DNA from: Acidobacteriaceae bacterium
Lineage (GTDB): Bacteria > Acidobacteriota > Terriglobia > Terriglobales > Acidobacteriaceae
Length of the DNA: 64,000 nt
NCBI GenBank assembly: GCA_003151335.1
Contig: PLXE01000091.1
Coordinates: forward strand, 120,983 to 184,982
Reading direction: 5' to 3'
In this document: piece by piece, positions 25,233 to 33,557 of the stretch
How positions within the stretch are numbered: position 1 is the first letter of the stretch
Layout of the letters: each line of letters starts with the position of its first letter
Translations under genes and position numbers: made by a program
Notes under the pieces: model-generated
Seen by the model: the letters and a program-made list of their open reading frames with translations, nothing else
What the model was told of the DNA's origin: nothing
Databases searched by the model: none

Positions 25233-26375
25233 ATGGCCCGCGGTCGAAGTTTGGGGTTCGGGTCAAACTGCTCGACGATTCGGTACCCGTTTCAGGTTCA
25301 ACGGTCGGAACGTTTTTCGAGACGGCCCGTCCAATCCTTCGTGCGTGTCGCAAAGGGCCTGCTTCTATTACTTGCGTTTGCTTGCCCAGCCTTTTGGCTG
25401 ATTGTTCCTAGCTACGCACAAAACGAAGATCAGAACGTACATATCGCTCCTCGCGAAGCCAAGAAACCTGACCCAGTTCCGAGCGCCGAAATTGCCGTAC
25501 CGCCGGGGGTCATTGTCGATCCCAGCCTCAAGACGCACACTAAGCCGCTCCGGAAAGACGTGGACCTGGTGCTGGTCCCGGTGACCATCACCGATCCGAT
25601 GAACCGGCTGGTAACAGGATTGGAGAAAGAGAATTTTCAGCTCACCGATAATGGAAGGCCGCAGGAGATCCGGCACTTCTCCAGCGAAGACGCTCCCATT
25701 TCCCTGGGCGTCATCTTCGATATCAGCGGGTCCATGAACGACAAGATCGACAAGTCGCGCGAGGCGGTGGTGGAATTCTTCCGCACGGCCAATCCCCAGG
25801 ATGAGTTTTTCCTGATCACTTTCTCGGAAAAGCCCGAGGTGCTGGTCGATTTCACTTCTTCCGTCGAAGACATCCAGAGCAAGCTGGTTTACGCCGTGCC
25901 CAAAGGCAGAACGGCATTGCTCGATGCCATTTACCTGGGCATGAATCGCATGCGCAGGGCGCACTACGAGCGCAAGGCGCTGTTAATCATCTCCGACGGT
26001 GGCGACAACCACAGCCGCTACACCGAGGGCGAGATCAAGTCGATGGTGCGGGAAGCCGACGTTCAGATCTATGGCATCGGCCTGTTTGACCTTGGTTGCA
26101 AGACGCCAGAAGAATGCGAGGGACCCGCCTTGCTCACCGAGGTGACTGAAGTGACGGGAGGGCGGACATTTCCCATCGGCAATCCGAACGAACTGGCGGA
26201 CGTGGCGACAAAGATTGGCATCGAGCTGCGCAACCAATATGTGCTCGGATACCGTCCAACCAGCCCAGTACGAGATGGCAAGTGGCGCAAGATCAAGGTG
26301 AAACTGAACCCTCCGAAAGGTCTGCCACCGCTGCACGTGTACGCCAAAACGGGATACTATGCACCAACCGAATAG
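25233..26375 (+). CDS. secreted VWFA-domain protein, acidobacterial type (first of pair)
   Basis: This 380-residue protein starts at an ATG with AAGGA 5 nt upstream. A long N-terminus leads to an export helix (about 45-65, ending SYAQ). The middle section (about 105-175) is the repeated beta domain DVDLVLVPVTITDPMNRLVT with NFQLTDNGRPQEIRHFSSED, then the VWA domain with MIDAS residues in VIFDISGSMND and a second site in ISDGGDNHSR. The C-terminus (ELRNQYVLGYRPTSP) is typical of the acidobacterial VWFA-related family. The ligand is unknown. It overlaps the next gene by 17 nt. Confidence 0.88.
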   Translation: MARGRSLGFGSNCSTIRYPFQVQRSERFSRRPVQSFVRVAKGLLLLLAFACPAFWLIVPSYAQNEDQNVHIAPREAKKPDPVPSAEIAVPPGVIVDPSLKTHTKPLRKDVDLVLVPVTITDPMNRLVTGLEKENFQLTDNGRPQEIRHFSSEDAPISLGVIFDISGSMNDKIDKSREAVVEFFRTANPQDEFFLITFSEKPEVLVDFTSSVEDIQSKLVYAVPKGRTALLDAIYLGMNRMRRAHYERKALLIISDGGDNHSRYTEGEIKSMVREADVQIYGIGLFDLGCKTPEECEGPALLTEVTEVTGGRTFPIGNPNELADVATKIGIELRNQYVLGYRPTSPVRDGKWRKIKVKLNPPKGLPPLHVYAKTGYYAPTE

Positions 26376-27519
26376 ACGCCGCCATTCGTTCGTAATGCTA
26401 ATGGGATCGGTCCTGTGCTTGGGAGCCTGGATGGTGGCCCAGAATCCGGCTACCCCGGGGCAGCCGGCTCCGGCTGGCAGCGCCGCCGGCCAGCAGACCG
26501 CCCCCGCGCAGAATCCGCCAGCACAAGCACCACCGGCAAATGCTCCGGCCCAGAGTGGCCAGCAGGACGCAGCTCCACTACCGCCCGCGCCCAGCCAGCC
26601 CGGGGACACGGTGCAGGTCCCGCAGCAAGGCGAAGAGCCCACGGTACAACAGGGCGATGTCTTTGTTTTCAGGAAGCAGGTTGACGAAGTCACTTTGCAC
26701 GCCACCGTGGTGGACGATCACAATCGCCTGATCACCAACCTGACGAAGAACGATTTCACCGTATTCGAAGACGGCAAGCCGCAGAGAATCACCTCGTTTC
26801 GTAACGAAGACATTCCCGTCGCCATGGGCATCGTCATCGATAATTCCGGTTCCATGCGGGAGAAACGTCCAGCGGTGAATGCCGCAGCCATTAACCTGGT
26901 GCAATCCAGCAATCCTCAGGACCTGGTCTTCGTGGTGAACTTCAATGAAGACTACTTTCTCGACCAGGACTACACCGCCAAGATTCCCAAGCTGAAGGAC
27001 GCGCTGGAACGGATTGAATCGCGCGGCGGCACGGCGCTCTACGACGCGGTGGTTGCCTCCTCGGACCACCTAAAGAAAAGTGGCGCCCTGGAAAAGAAGG
27101 TGCTTCTAGTGGTGACCGACGGCGAAGACAACGCCAGCCGCGAGTCGTTGGAGCAAGCGCTGCGCCGCCTGGAAGAGAAAAATGGTCCAACGGTTTACAC
27201 CATTGGACTGCTCCAGGAAGAGCGTTCCAAGCGGGCCCGCCGAGCGCTGCGCGAGATGGCCGAGGACACCGGCGGGGTCGCGTTCTTTCCCAAGGACCTC
27301 AGCGAGGTGCAGGCCATCACCTCGCAAATCGCCCACGATATCCGCAATCAATACACCATCCAGTACAAGCCCAGCACGCCGCAGAGCGTGGGCGGCTATC
27401 GCACCGTGAAGGTAGAGGCCAACGCCAAGGGCTACAAGAGGCTTCAGGTCCGCACCCGCAGCGGATATTACGCCGGCCAGCAACGGGCCCCAGTAACCGA
27501 ACAAGCCGGCACCAAGTAG
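26359..27519 (+). CDS. secreted VWFA-domain protein, acidobacterial type (second of pair)
   Basis: This 386-residue protein is a paralogue of the gene before it. A signal peptide (about 8-28) is followed by a low-complexity Pro/Ala/Gln linker of about 65 residues, then DEVTLHATVVDDHNRLITNL and FTVFEDGKPQRITSFRNEDI, the VWA core with VIDNSGSMREKR and VTDGEDNASRESL, and the C-terminal DIRNQYTIQYKPSTPQSVGG. The start lies inside the preceding gene, so translation is coupled. Both proteins probably act outside the cytoplasm as metal-dependent adhesion proteins. Confidence 0.88.
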   Translation: MHQPNRRRHSFVMLMGSVLCLGAWMVAQNPATPGQPAPAGSAAGQQTAPAQNPPAQAPPANAPAQSGQQDAAPLPPAPSQPGDTVQVPQQGEEPTVQQGDVFVFRKQVDEVTLHATVVDDHNRLITNLTKNDFTVFEDGKPQRITSFRNEDIPVAMGIVIDNSGSMREKRPAVNAAAINLVQSSNPQDLVFVVNFNEDYFLDQDYTAKIPKLKDALERIESRGGTALYDAVVASSDHLKKSGALEKKVLLVVTDGEDNASRESLEQALRRLEEKNGPTVYTIGLLQEERSKRARRALREMAEDTGGVAFFPKDLSEVQAITSQIAHDIRNQYTIQYKPSTPQSVGGYRTVKVEANAKGYKRLQVRTRSGYYAGQQRAPVTEQAGTK

Positions 27520-27652
27520 TGATCAGTGGTTAGCACACCGTTCCGTTTTCCTATCTAAACAGGCCCGCGGCGGTTTCTGCGGCAACGGAAGCCCACGCAT
27601 TGACCGACCGATTCCCATTCACGTAGGCTGGGTGGTTCGTGCTTAGGTGCTC

Positions 27653-28606
27653 ATGAAGACTGCTGAAATGACTTCCCTGCGAGTCGCCGAAGACATTACC
27701 GAACTGGTCGGCGAAACCCCAATCCTTCATCTGCGGAAAATCGTTCCCCCCAACGTTGCTGATGTCTATGCCAAGCTCGAGTACCTGAATCCGGGCGGCA
27801 GCATCAAGGACCGCGCCGCGCTGGGCATGGTCCTCAAGGCCGAGCAGGCAGGATTACTGAAGCCTGGCGCAACCATCTTTGAGGCGACAGCCGGTAACAC
27901 CGGGGTCGGGCTGGCGCTGATCGGGTCGGGTCGCGGCTATAAGACCGTGCTCGCCGTGCCCGAGGGCTTTTCCCAGGAGAAGGTCACTCTCATGGAGGCG
28001 CTGGGCGCAGAGGTGATTCGCACTCCGCGTGCGGACGGCATGGAGGGCGCCATCCGCTACGTGAAAGAGCGCGCCGCCAAAACGCCCAACTCGTTTGTCG
28101 CGGGACAATTTGAGAACCCGGCCAATCCTGACTTCCACTACGAGACCACGGCCCGCGAATTGTACGAGCAGTTGGGCGGGCAGATCGACGCTGTGGTGAT
28201 CGGCTCCGGCACCGGCGGCACCTTTACTGGGGTGGCGCGTTACCTCAAGGAACGCAATCCGCGGGCCTTGGCGATCGTGATTGAGACCCAGGGTTCGGTG
28301 TTAGGTGGAGGGCCGAAAGGCGAGCACGAGGTGGAAGGCATTGGCGCCAGCTTCATTCCCAAGACCTGCGATCTGTCCCTCGCGGACGAGGTCATCGCCG
28401 TCAGCGATCATGACGCCTTCGACATGGTGAAGAAGCTGGCCGCGATCGAGGGGGTCCTGGCGGGATCGAGCGCCGGCGCAGCCGTGTTTGGGGCCATCGA
28501 AATCGCGCGACGGCTGGGTCCGGGCAAGCGGGTGGCAACCATCATTCCTGATTCCGCCGAGCGCTATCTGTCCAAAGATATTTTCCACTTCAACGAGAAA
28601 CATTGA
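27653..28606 (+). CDS. PLP-dependent cystathionine beta-synthase/cysteine synthase
   Basis: This 317-residue fold-type II enzyme has the PLP lysine in NPGGSIKDRAAL (Lys52), the phosphate-binding loop GSGTGGTFTG, and the substrate loop ATAGNTGVGLAL. The last differs from the common SGNTG of cysteine synthase in having TAGNTG, as in CBS-like MccA enzymes. It is followed about 120 bp later by a gamma-family enzyme in the same direction, which supports a reverse transsulfuration role: homocysteine plus serine to cystathionine. It could also be an O-acetylserine-using enzyme. A GTG at 27647 is an alternative start. Confidence 0.85.
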   Translation: MKTAEMTSLRVAEDITELVGETPILHLRKIVPPNVADVYAKLEYLNPGGSIKDRAALGMVLKAEQAGLLKPGATIFEATAGNTGVGLALIGSGRGYKTVLAVPEGFSQEKVTLMEALGAEVIRTPRADGMEGAIRYVKERAAKTPNSFVAGQFENPANPDFHYETTARELYEQLGGQIDAVVIGSGTGGTFTGVARYLKERNPRALAIVIETQGSVLGGGPKGEHEVEGIGASFIPKTCDLSLADEVIAVSDHDAFDMVKKLAAIEGVLAGSSAGAAVFGAIEIARRLGPGKRVATIIPDSAERYLSKDIFHFNEKH

Positions 28607-28720
28607 TTCACCACGGAGACACAGAGGGCACGGAGAAGAAGTAACAATAAAAACTCCGTGATCTCCGTGCCTCCGTGGTGAAAAAAGAATTCCTTTCTTC
28701 TCTGTGCCTCTGTGGTGAAA
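28607..28720. repeat. TTCACCACGGAGACACAGAGG-type palindromic repeat
   Basis: The element starts TTCACCACGGAGACACAGAG, contains CTCCGTGCCTCCGTGGTGAA as one complement at about 28663-28682, and ends with a second complement CTCTGTGCCTCTGTGGTGAA (28701-28719). So the left arm can pair with either of two right arms. The element fills the spacer between the two transsulfuration genes and would lie in their shared transcript. Confidence 0.85.
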
Positions 28721-28729
28721 TGGTTTCTT

Positions 28730-29881
28730 ATGCCAAAACGCAATCTTCCTGGATTCTCTACTCGCGCCATCCATGTCGGTAACGATCCCGACCCGTCCAC
28801 CGGGGCTGTTGCTCCCGCCATATTTGCCACCTCCACGTACGCTCAGGAAGAGTTAGGCAAGACCAAAGGCTACGATTACTCGAGGGCCGGCAATCCCACC
28901 CGCACGCGGCTGGAGCAGAACCTCGCCTCGCTGGAGGGCGGCCTCGCCGCGCCAGTCTTTGCCAGCGGAATGGCTGCGGTGGGCGCGCTCTGCCAGTTGA
29001 TGAAGTCGGGCGACCATGTCGTCGCCTCCAACAATCTCTATGGCGGCGTGCCCCGGCTGTTCAACCAGGTGATGGTGAACTTTGGTCTCCAATTTACGTA
29101 CGTGGACACGGCTGACCCGCGCAATGTGGAGCGCGCCATCCGCAAGAACACGCGCTACGTGTACATCGAGACGCCCACCAATCCGCTGATGGGCCTCACC
29201 GACATCGCGGCGGTCAGCGCGATCGCGCACCAGCGCGGCTGCGAGGTGGTGGTGGACAACACCTTCATGTCGCCGTACTTTCAGCAGCCGATCAAGCTGG
29301 GCGCGGACCTGGTGCTGCACTCGACCACGAAGTTCCTCAACGGCCACAGCGACGGTCTGGGCGGCGTTCTAGTGTGTACCACAAAAGAACAAGCGGAGAA
29401 GCTGGCGTTCATCCAAAAGGCCGCGGGCGCCATCATGTCGCCGTTTGAGTGTTGGCTGGTGCTGCGTGGGGTGAAGACGCTGGCCGTCCGCATGAAACAG
29501 CACGACGAAAGCGGGCGCGTGATGGCCGATTATCTCAGCCGCCATCGCAAGGTGAAGCAGGTTTTCTATCCCGGGCTGAAGAGCCATCCGCAGTACAAAC
29601 TGGCGTGCCGGCAGATGTCGGGCTTCGGCTCCATGATCACGTTTGAGACCGGCTCGCTCGGCAATGCCAAGCGGCTGCTGAAGCGGGTGCGCGTCTGCAC
29701 CATGGGTGAGTCACTGGGCGGAGTCGAAACGCTCATCTCGCATCCCGCCAGCATGACGCACGCAGCGATCGGGAAGAAGGGGAGAAAGGCGATCGGGCTC
29801 ACCGATGGAATGGTGCGGATATCGGTAGGAATCGAGGATGTCGAGGACTTGATTGCCGACCTGGAGCAGGCGCTGGGTTAG
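28730..29881 (+). CDS. cystathionine gamma-lyase/gamma-synthase (Cys/Met metabolism PLP enzyme)
   Basis: This 383-residue fold-type I PLP enzyme reads DYSRAGNPTRTRLEQNLASL near the N-terminus, then YIETPTNPLM, VVVDNTFMSPYFQQP, and the PLP Lys at about residue 201 in LHSTTKFLNGHSDG. SLGGVETLISHPASMTHA marks the C-terminal substrate site. Sequence alone does not separate lyase from synthase; the partner gene upstream favours cystathionine gamma-lyase, making cysteine from cystathionine. The start at 28730 is chosen because the residues before it come from the repeat. Confidence 0.9.
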   Translation: MPKRNLPGFSTRAIHVGNDPDPSTGAVAPAIFATSTYAQEELGKTKGYDYSRAGNPTRTRLEQNLASLEGGLAAPVFASGMAAVGALCQLMKSGDHVVASNNLYGGVPRLFNQVMVNFGLQFTYVDTADPRNVERAIRKNTRYVYIETPTNPLMGLTDIAAVSAIAHQRGCEVVVDNTFMSPYFQQPIKLGADLVLHSTTKFLNGHSDGLGGVLVCTTKEQAEKLAFIQKAAGAIMSPFECWLVLRGVKTLAVRMKQHDESGRVMADYLSRHRKVKQVFYPGLKSHPQYKLACRQMSGFGSMITFETGSLGNAKRLLKRVRVCTMGESLGGVETLISHPASMTHAAIGKKGRKAIGLTDGMVRISVGIEDVEDLIADLEQALG

Positions 29882-29885
29882 TGCC

Positions 29886-29990
29886 CGCTGTTCGCTAATC
29901 GCCTTCGCCATTCGCCAAAACCTTCGCTGAGGCCGCTTGCTAAAGGCTAAGTGCTAAGAGCTAAGTGCCAACTGCCAACTGCCAACTGCT
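29886..29990. repeat. dispersed and tandem short repeats after the lyase gene
   Basis: GCTGTTCGCTAATCGCC (about 29886) is related to the repeat at 20600. It is followed by CTAAGTGCTAAGAGCTAAGTG (a 9-12 base unit, about 29947-29967) and three perfect tandem copies of CCAACTG at 29968-29988, ending at the stop of the MBL gene. No coding signal is seen. Confidence 0.7.
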
Positions 29991-30873
29991 ACTCAAAGAA
30001 CTTCGTTACGCCCTCTTCCAGCACGCAAATCTGGCGCTCGATGCCGCGCCGCTTGGCGTCGGCCTTCAGGCGCTCCACCGGCTCGTCCACCGGCTCATAT
30101 GAGAGCCGAAACGTCCCGTAGTGCATTGGAACCATCCAGCGCGCGCCCACGTCCAGGAACCCCTGTACGGCGTCTTCCGGACTGGTGTGCACTCTGCGAA
30201 ACGAATCGGGATGATAAGCACCGATGGGAAGCAGCGCGACCTGCGGCTTCAGGCGCTCGCCGATCTCACGGAAGCCGTCGAAGTACGCGGTGTCTCCGGC
30301 GTGATAAATCGACTGCGCGCCTGAACGCACGACGTATCCGCCATAACCGCGATGCACGTCGCGCACAATGCGCGCGCCCCAATGGCGCGAAGGAACGTGC
30401 GTCACCTCCACATTGCCGAGCTGAAAGCTTTGCCACCAGTCCAGCTCAATGATGCGCCCGTAGCCCAGGTCGCTGACCAGGTCGCGCACATGCCGGGGCA
30501 CGATGATCGCCGGACGTTTGCCGGTCTTGCGGCGGGTGAGCCACGCAATCGCGCGCAACGACGGCCGGTGCAGGTGGTCGAAGTGCGCGTGCGAAACCAG
30601 CACCGCGTCGATCGCCGGCAACTCTCGCAGCTTCAATCCGGGACGGCGCAGCCGCTTGAGAACGAAAATCCAGCGCGCGAAGTTGGGATCAACCAGGATG
30701 TTCCTGCCCCCGATCTGGAGGAAGAAGCTGGAATGTCCGATGAAGGTTACGCCCAACTCGCCACGGCGGGCGAGCACAGGCTTACGGGCGACGCCGGTGC
30801 GAGGCGTCAGGGCGGAGCGCCGCACCAAAGTTCCAAACTGCCTGGCTTTGCGCCGGATCGTGATTCCTAACAT
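29989..30873 (-). CDS. MBL-fold hydrolase, NAPE-PLD/UlaG-like
   Basis: This 294-residue protein shows VTFIGHSSFFLQIGGRNIL, then the metal motif SHAHFDHLHRP (about 95), a third ligand in HVPSRHWGAR, and the Asp in IYHAGDTAYFD, with a final His in PMHYGTFRLS. This order is that of NAPE-PLD-like and UlaG-like hydrolases; bacterial members act on phosphodiesters or lactones, but the substrate is unknown. The N-terminal 30 residues are basic without a clear signal peptide. Confidence 0.88.
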   Translation of the reverse strand: MLGITIRRKARQFGTLVRRSALTPRTGVARKPVLARRGELGVTFIGHSSFFLQIGGRNILVDPNFARWIFVLKRLRRPGLKLRELPAIDAVLVSHAHFDHLHRPSLRAIAWLTRRKTGKRPAIIVPRHVRDLVSDLGYGRIIELDWWQSFQLGNVEVTHVPSRHWGARIVRDVHRGYGGYVVRSGAQSIYHAGDTAYFDGFREIGERLKPQVALLPIGAYHPDSFRRVHTSPEDAVQGFLDVGARWMVPMHYGTFRLSYEPVDEPVERLKADAKRRGIERQICVLEEGVTKFFE

Positions 30874-31048
30874 GAGGTTGTAACTATTAGACGCTGTTCG
30901 GGACGCTGGCGATGCGGCGACGTGTCCCCAGGTTCGACCCTTTGCTTGACCTTAGCCAGCTACTCAGCTTAAATCAAATGTTTGGTTCCCTTTGCCGGCA
31001 AGCGCCACTTTACCGCAGCGTGGGGAACTGCGAAAACAAGGAGCAGGA

Positions 31049-31924
31049 ATGAAAATCGCCTTTCTCGGATTGGGCATTATGGGACGGCCGATGGCCTCCA
31101 AGCTGGTCGCGGCAGGACATGAGGTGTCGGTATGGAACCGCAGCGCCCGGCAGCACGTCGACGGCGCAACCACGGCGGTTTCTCCCGCCGACGCCGCCAA
31201 AGACGCTGAGGTTGTTTGGCTGTGCGTTGCCGATACCGCGGCCGTGGAGCGCGTTGTCTTCGCCGAAGACGGCGCCGAGCAGTCGCTGCGCGAAGGCATG
31301 ATCGTGGTGGACTCCAGCACCATCTCGCCCTCGGCGACCCTGCGCTTCGCCGAGCGGGTAAACGCGCGCGGGGTACATTGGGTGGATGCTCCCATCACGG
31401 GCTCGAAAATCGGGGCAGAGAACGGACAGCTTATCTTCATGGTCGGCGGTTCGAACGAAGCCGTCGAGGCGCTTCAGCCCCTGTTCAAGGCAATGGGCAA
31501 GCTGGTCATCCACATCGGGGAGACCGGCAAGGGGCAGGCGGCGAAGATCAGCATGAACCTGATGATCGCCCTCATCTACGAGGGGTTCGCCGAAGCCTTT
31601 GTACTCTCCTCCAAGCTGGGGGTCGATCCGCACAAGCTCATCGAACTGATCCAGGCGTCGATGGTGCGGTCGGGAGTGGTGGATTACAAAGCGCCGTTCG
31701 TGCTGCGCCGCGATTATTCGCCGAATTTCCCGCTGCGCCTGATGCACAAAGACATTCACCTCATGCTCGACACGGCCAAGGAGGTCCGCGTCAAGTTGCC
31801 GGCGCTGGAAACCGTGGACGAGATCTACGAGCTGTCCAGCGAAGAGGGCTGGGACGATCTTGATTTCGCGGCGACGCTGGCCCTGCTGGAAAAGTGGGCG
31901 GGATTGGGTGGCCAGCCGAAATAG
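31049..31924 (+). CDS. NAD(P)-dependent beta-hydroxyacid dehydrogenase (GLYR1/HIBADH family)
   Basis: This 291-residue protein starts MKIAFLGLGIMGRPMASKLV with the Rossmann motif, has AGGAGC just upstream, and continues with VDSSTISPSATLRF, the substrate-site motif DAPITGSKIGAENGQLIFMV, and catalytic Lys in GETGKGQAAKISMNLM. Members reduce succinic or glyoxylic semialdehyde or oxidise 3-hydroxyisobutyrate. The Ser/Thr/Gly pattern resembles glyoxylate/succinic semialdehyde reductases, but the substrate is not proven. It is not in an operon with its neighbours. Confidence 0.9.
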   Translation: MKIAFLGLGIMGRPMASKLVAAGHEVSVWNRSARQHVDGATTAVSPADAAKDAEVVWLCVADTAAVERVVFAEDGAEQSLREGMIVVDSSTISPSATLRFAERVNARGVHWVDAPITGSKIGAENGQLIFMVGGSNEAVEALQPLFKAMGKLVIHIGETGKGQAAKISMNLMIALIYEGFAEAFVLSSKLGVDPHKLIELIQASMVRSGVVDYKAPFVLRRDYSPNFPLRLMHKDIHLMLDTAKEVRVKLPALETVDEIYELSSEEGWDDLDFAATLALLEKWAGLGGQPK

Positions 31925-31954
31925 AACGACGGCCGAAAGATGTAACGGCCAGCG

Positions 31955-32872
31955 TCAGCTCGGCTTGGGTGCGTCCACCACATACCAACGGTTGGGATTG
32001 CCCGGCTCGATGTGATTTTTTTCGAAGGATATCTTGATCCGCCGCCGCAGCTCGCGGCTGACGGCATACTGCGATCCCGGCCGGGTCTTCACCAGCAGCA
32101 GGTAATCCACTTCACTGCCACTTATCTTCTCGATCCCGGGCGCTTCCGGTTTGGCGACGATCATTTCCGTGAATTGGGGATCGTTGGCCACTTCCTCGCC
32201 AACTTCCTTCAGCAGCTTGATCACCTGATCGCTGTCGGCGCCATAGGCCACGGAGATATGCATCGGCAACTGCGTCCAGTCGCGCGTGAGGTTGGTCACA
32301 ATGTTGATCTGCCCATTGGGTACGGTATGCAGGCTTCCGTTGTCGTCGCGCAATACGGTGCGGCGCAAGGTCATGGCCTCAACCGCTCCCTGCACGCTCC
32401 CAATCTTAATGGTGTCGCCGATGTCGTACTGGTTCTCCACCAGGATGAAGAAGCCGTTGATGAAGTCGTGGACCAGAGCCTGCGCTCCAAATCCTATGGC
32501 CAAGCCGGCGATGCCGGCACTGGCCAGCAGCGGCCCCATGTTGATGCCCAGCAGCGGCAGGATTTGCAGCGCCGCCAGGAACATGATGACGAACACTCCG
32601 ACGCTGAAGATGACGCTCGACAACGTCCGCAGTTGCTGCGTCCTCAGCGCCGACGGCATTCCTTCACGGCTGCTGAGTTCGGCCAGATGTCGCGATGCCA
32701 TCTTGAGCAGCCGGGTGAGAATGAACGCAATGATCAGAACGCCGATGATGCGCGGCACCTGGTGGCGCACGAAGTCGAAGGCATCGTCGCCCCAGGCACT
32801 GAGCATCTGGAAGATCCCCTCTTTCGGAGTGCGGTGGGGAAGCATCAACAGGGCTTGCAAAGGTTGTAGCAC
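31955..32872 (-). CDS. small-conductance mechanosensitive channel (MscS family)
   Basis: This 305-residue protein has membrane helices at about 40-60, 85-105 and the pore helix LLASAGIAGLAIGFGAQALVHDFINGFFIL (family A/G-rich helix), followed by the beta domain EDQYDIGDTIKIGSVQGAVE-like VENQYDIGDTIKIGSVQG and GSLHTVPNGQINIVTNLTRD. It opens under membrane tension to release solutes. A GTG at 32872 is the likely start (AGGAAAAGG upstream); an ATG at 32845 is an alternative. Confidence 0.92.
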   Translation of the reverse strand: MLQPLQALLMLPHRTPKEGIFQMLSAWGDDAFDFVRHQVPRIIGVLIIAFILTRLLKMASRHLAELSSREGMPSALRTQQLRTLSSVIFSVGVFVIMFLAALQILPLLGINMGPLLASAGIAGLAIGFGAQALVHDFINGFFILVENQYDIGDTIKIGSVQGAVEAMTLRRTVLRDDNGSLHTVPNGQINIVTNLTRDWTQLPMHISVAYGADSDQVIKLLKEVGEEVANDPQFTEMIVAKPEAPGIEKISGSEVDYLLLVKTRPGSQYAVSRELRRRIKISFEKNHIEPGNPNRWYVVDAPKPS

Positions 32873-32986
32873 CGGGGGCAGCCTTTTCCTCGATTCGTAA
32901 TCGAGTTTAGAGTAGCGGATGACAGCACAAGTGGCAAAGGTGCTTCTCCCATCGGCGCCTGCCCGCGGAATATAATCTCGATTCTT

Positions 32987-33361
32987 ATGACATACTCATC
33001 CGCCTTGTTGCGCAGGTTGATAAAGCTCGCCGTTCTTACCGCAGTGCTCTTCTTCAGTTGTGGAATCGCGGGCTGGGCGCAAACCGCCGGCCAATCCACC
33101 CCTCCGCCTCCAGGGGTTCCGCAAAAGCGCGATGAGGACGCCTGGGAAGCCCAACAGAAGCGCGAAGCGGCGAAAGAGCAAAACCTGAAACGCCAGCAGG
33201 ACCTCAAGAAGGACACCGACAAGCTGCTGGAACTGGCAACCCAACTCAAGCAATACGTGGACAAAACCAACGAGAACACGTTGTCGCTGGAGGTCATCAG
33301 GAAAGCCGAGGCAATTGAAAAACTGGCTCACCGCGTGAAAGAGAAGATGAAGGGGGAATGA
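32987..33361 (+). CDS. secreted coiled-coil hypothetical protein
   Basis: This 124-residue protein has an export helix (about 12-32, ending GWAQ), a proline-rich segment PPPPGVPQ, and a charged coiled-coil (about 45-120) with EAQQKREAAKEQNLKRQQDL and KKDTDKLLELATQLKQYV. No enzyme motif is present. It resembles the short secreted helical proteins common in this phylum. It stands alone between mscS and a repeat-bearing gap. Confidence 0.65.
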   Translation: MTYSSALLRRLIKLAVLTAVLFFSCGIAGWAQTAGQSTPPPPGVPQKRDEDAWEAQQKREAAKEQNLKRQQDLKKDTDKLLELATQLKQYVDKTNENTLSLEVIRKAEAIEKLAHRVKEKMKGE

Positions 33362-33458
33362 AGAAGTGCTGCCAGCATTGATGTAGCAGGCATGTACGCC
33401 TACAGCCGTCCTGAAGAGCGTCTGTGAGGACAAAGCTTAGTAGTTGCCACTGGAACTT

Positions 33459-33535
33459 GTTAACGGCAAATTCAGCGCCGTAGGCGCGGCATAGTTTAGC
33501 CCAGCACGGAGCCGCAGGCGGAGTGCTGGGTAAAG
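33459..33535. repeat. intergenic hairpin repeat before dapA end
   Basis: Within TTAACGGCAAATTCAGCGCC to TAGGCGCGGCATAGTTTAGC lies a strong hairpin: CCCAGCAC (33500-33507) and GTGCTGGG (33523-33530), loop of 15 bases. A second pair GGCGC/GCGCC is nearby. Its form resembles dispersed acidobacterial intergenic repeats, from memory. It could also work as a bidirectional barrier between converging transcripts. Confidence 0.55.
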
Positions 33536-33557
33536 CTCAACCGACATGGGGGAGCTA

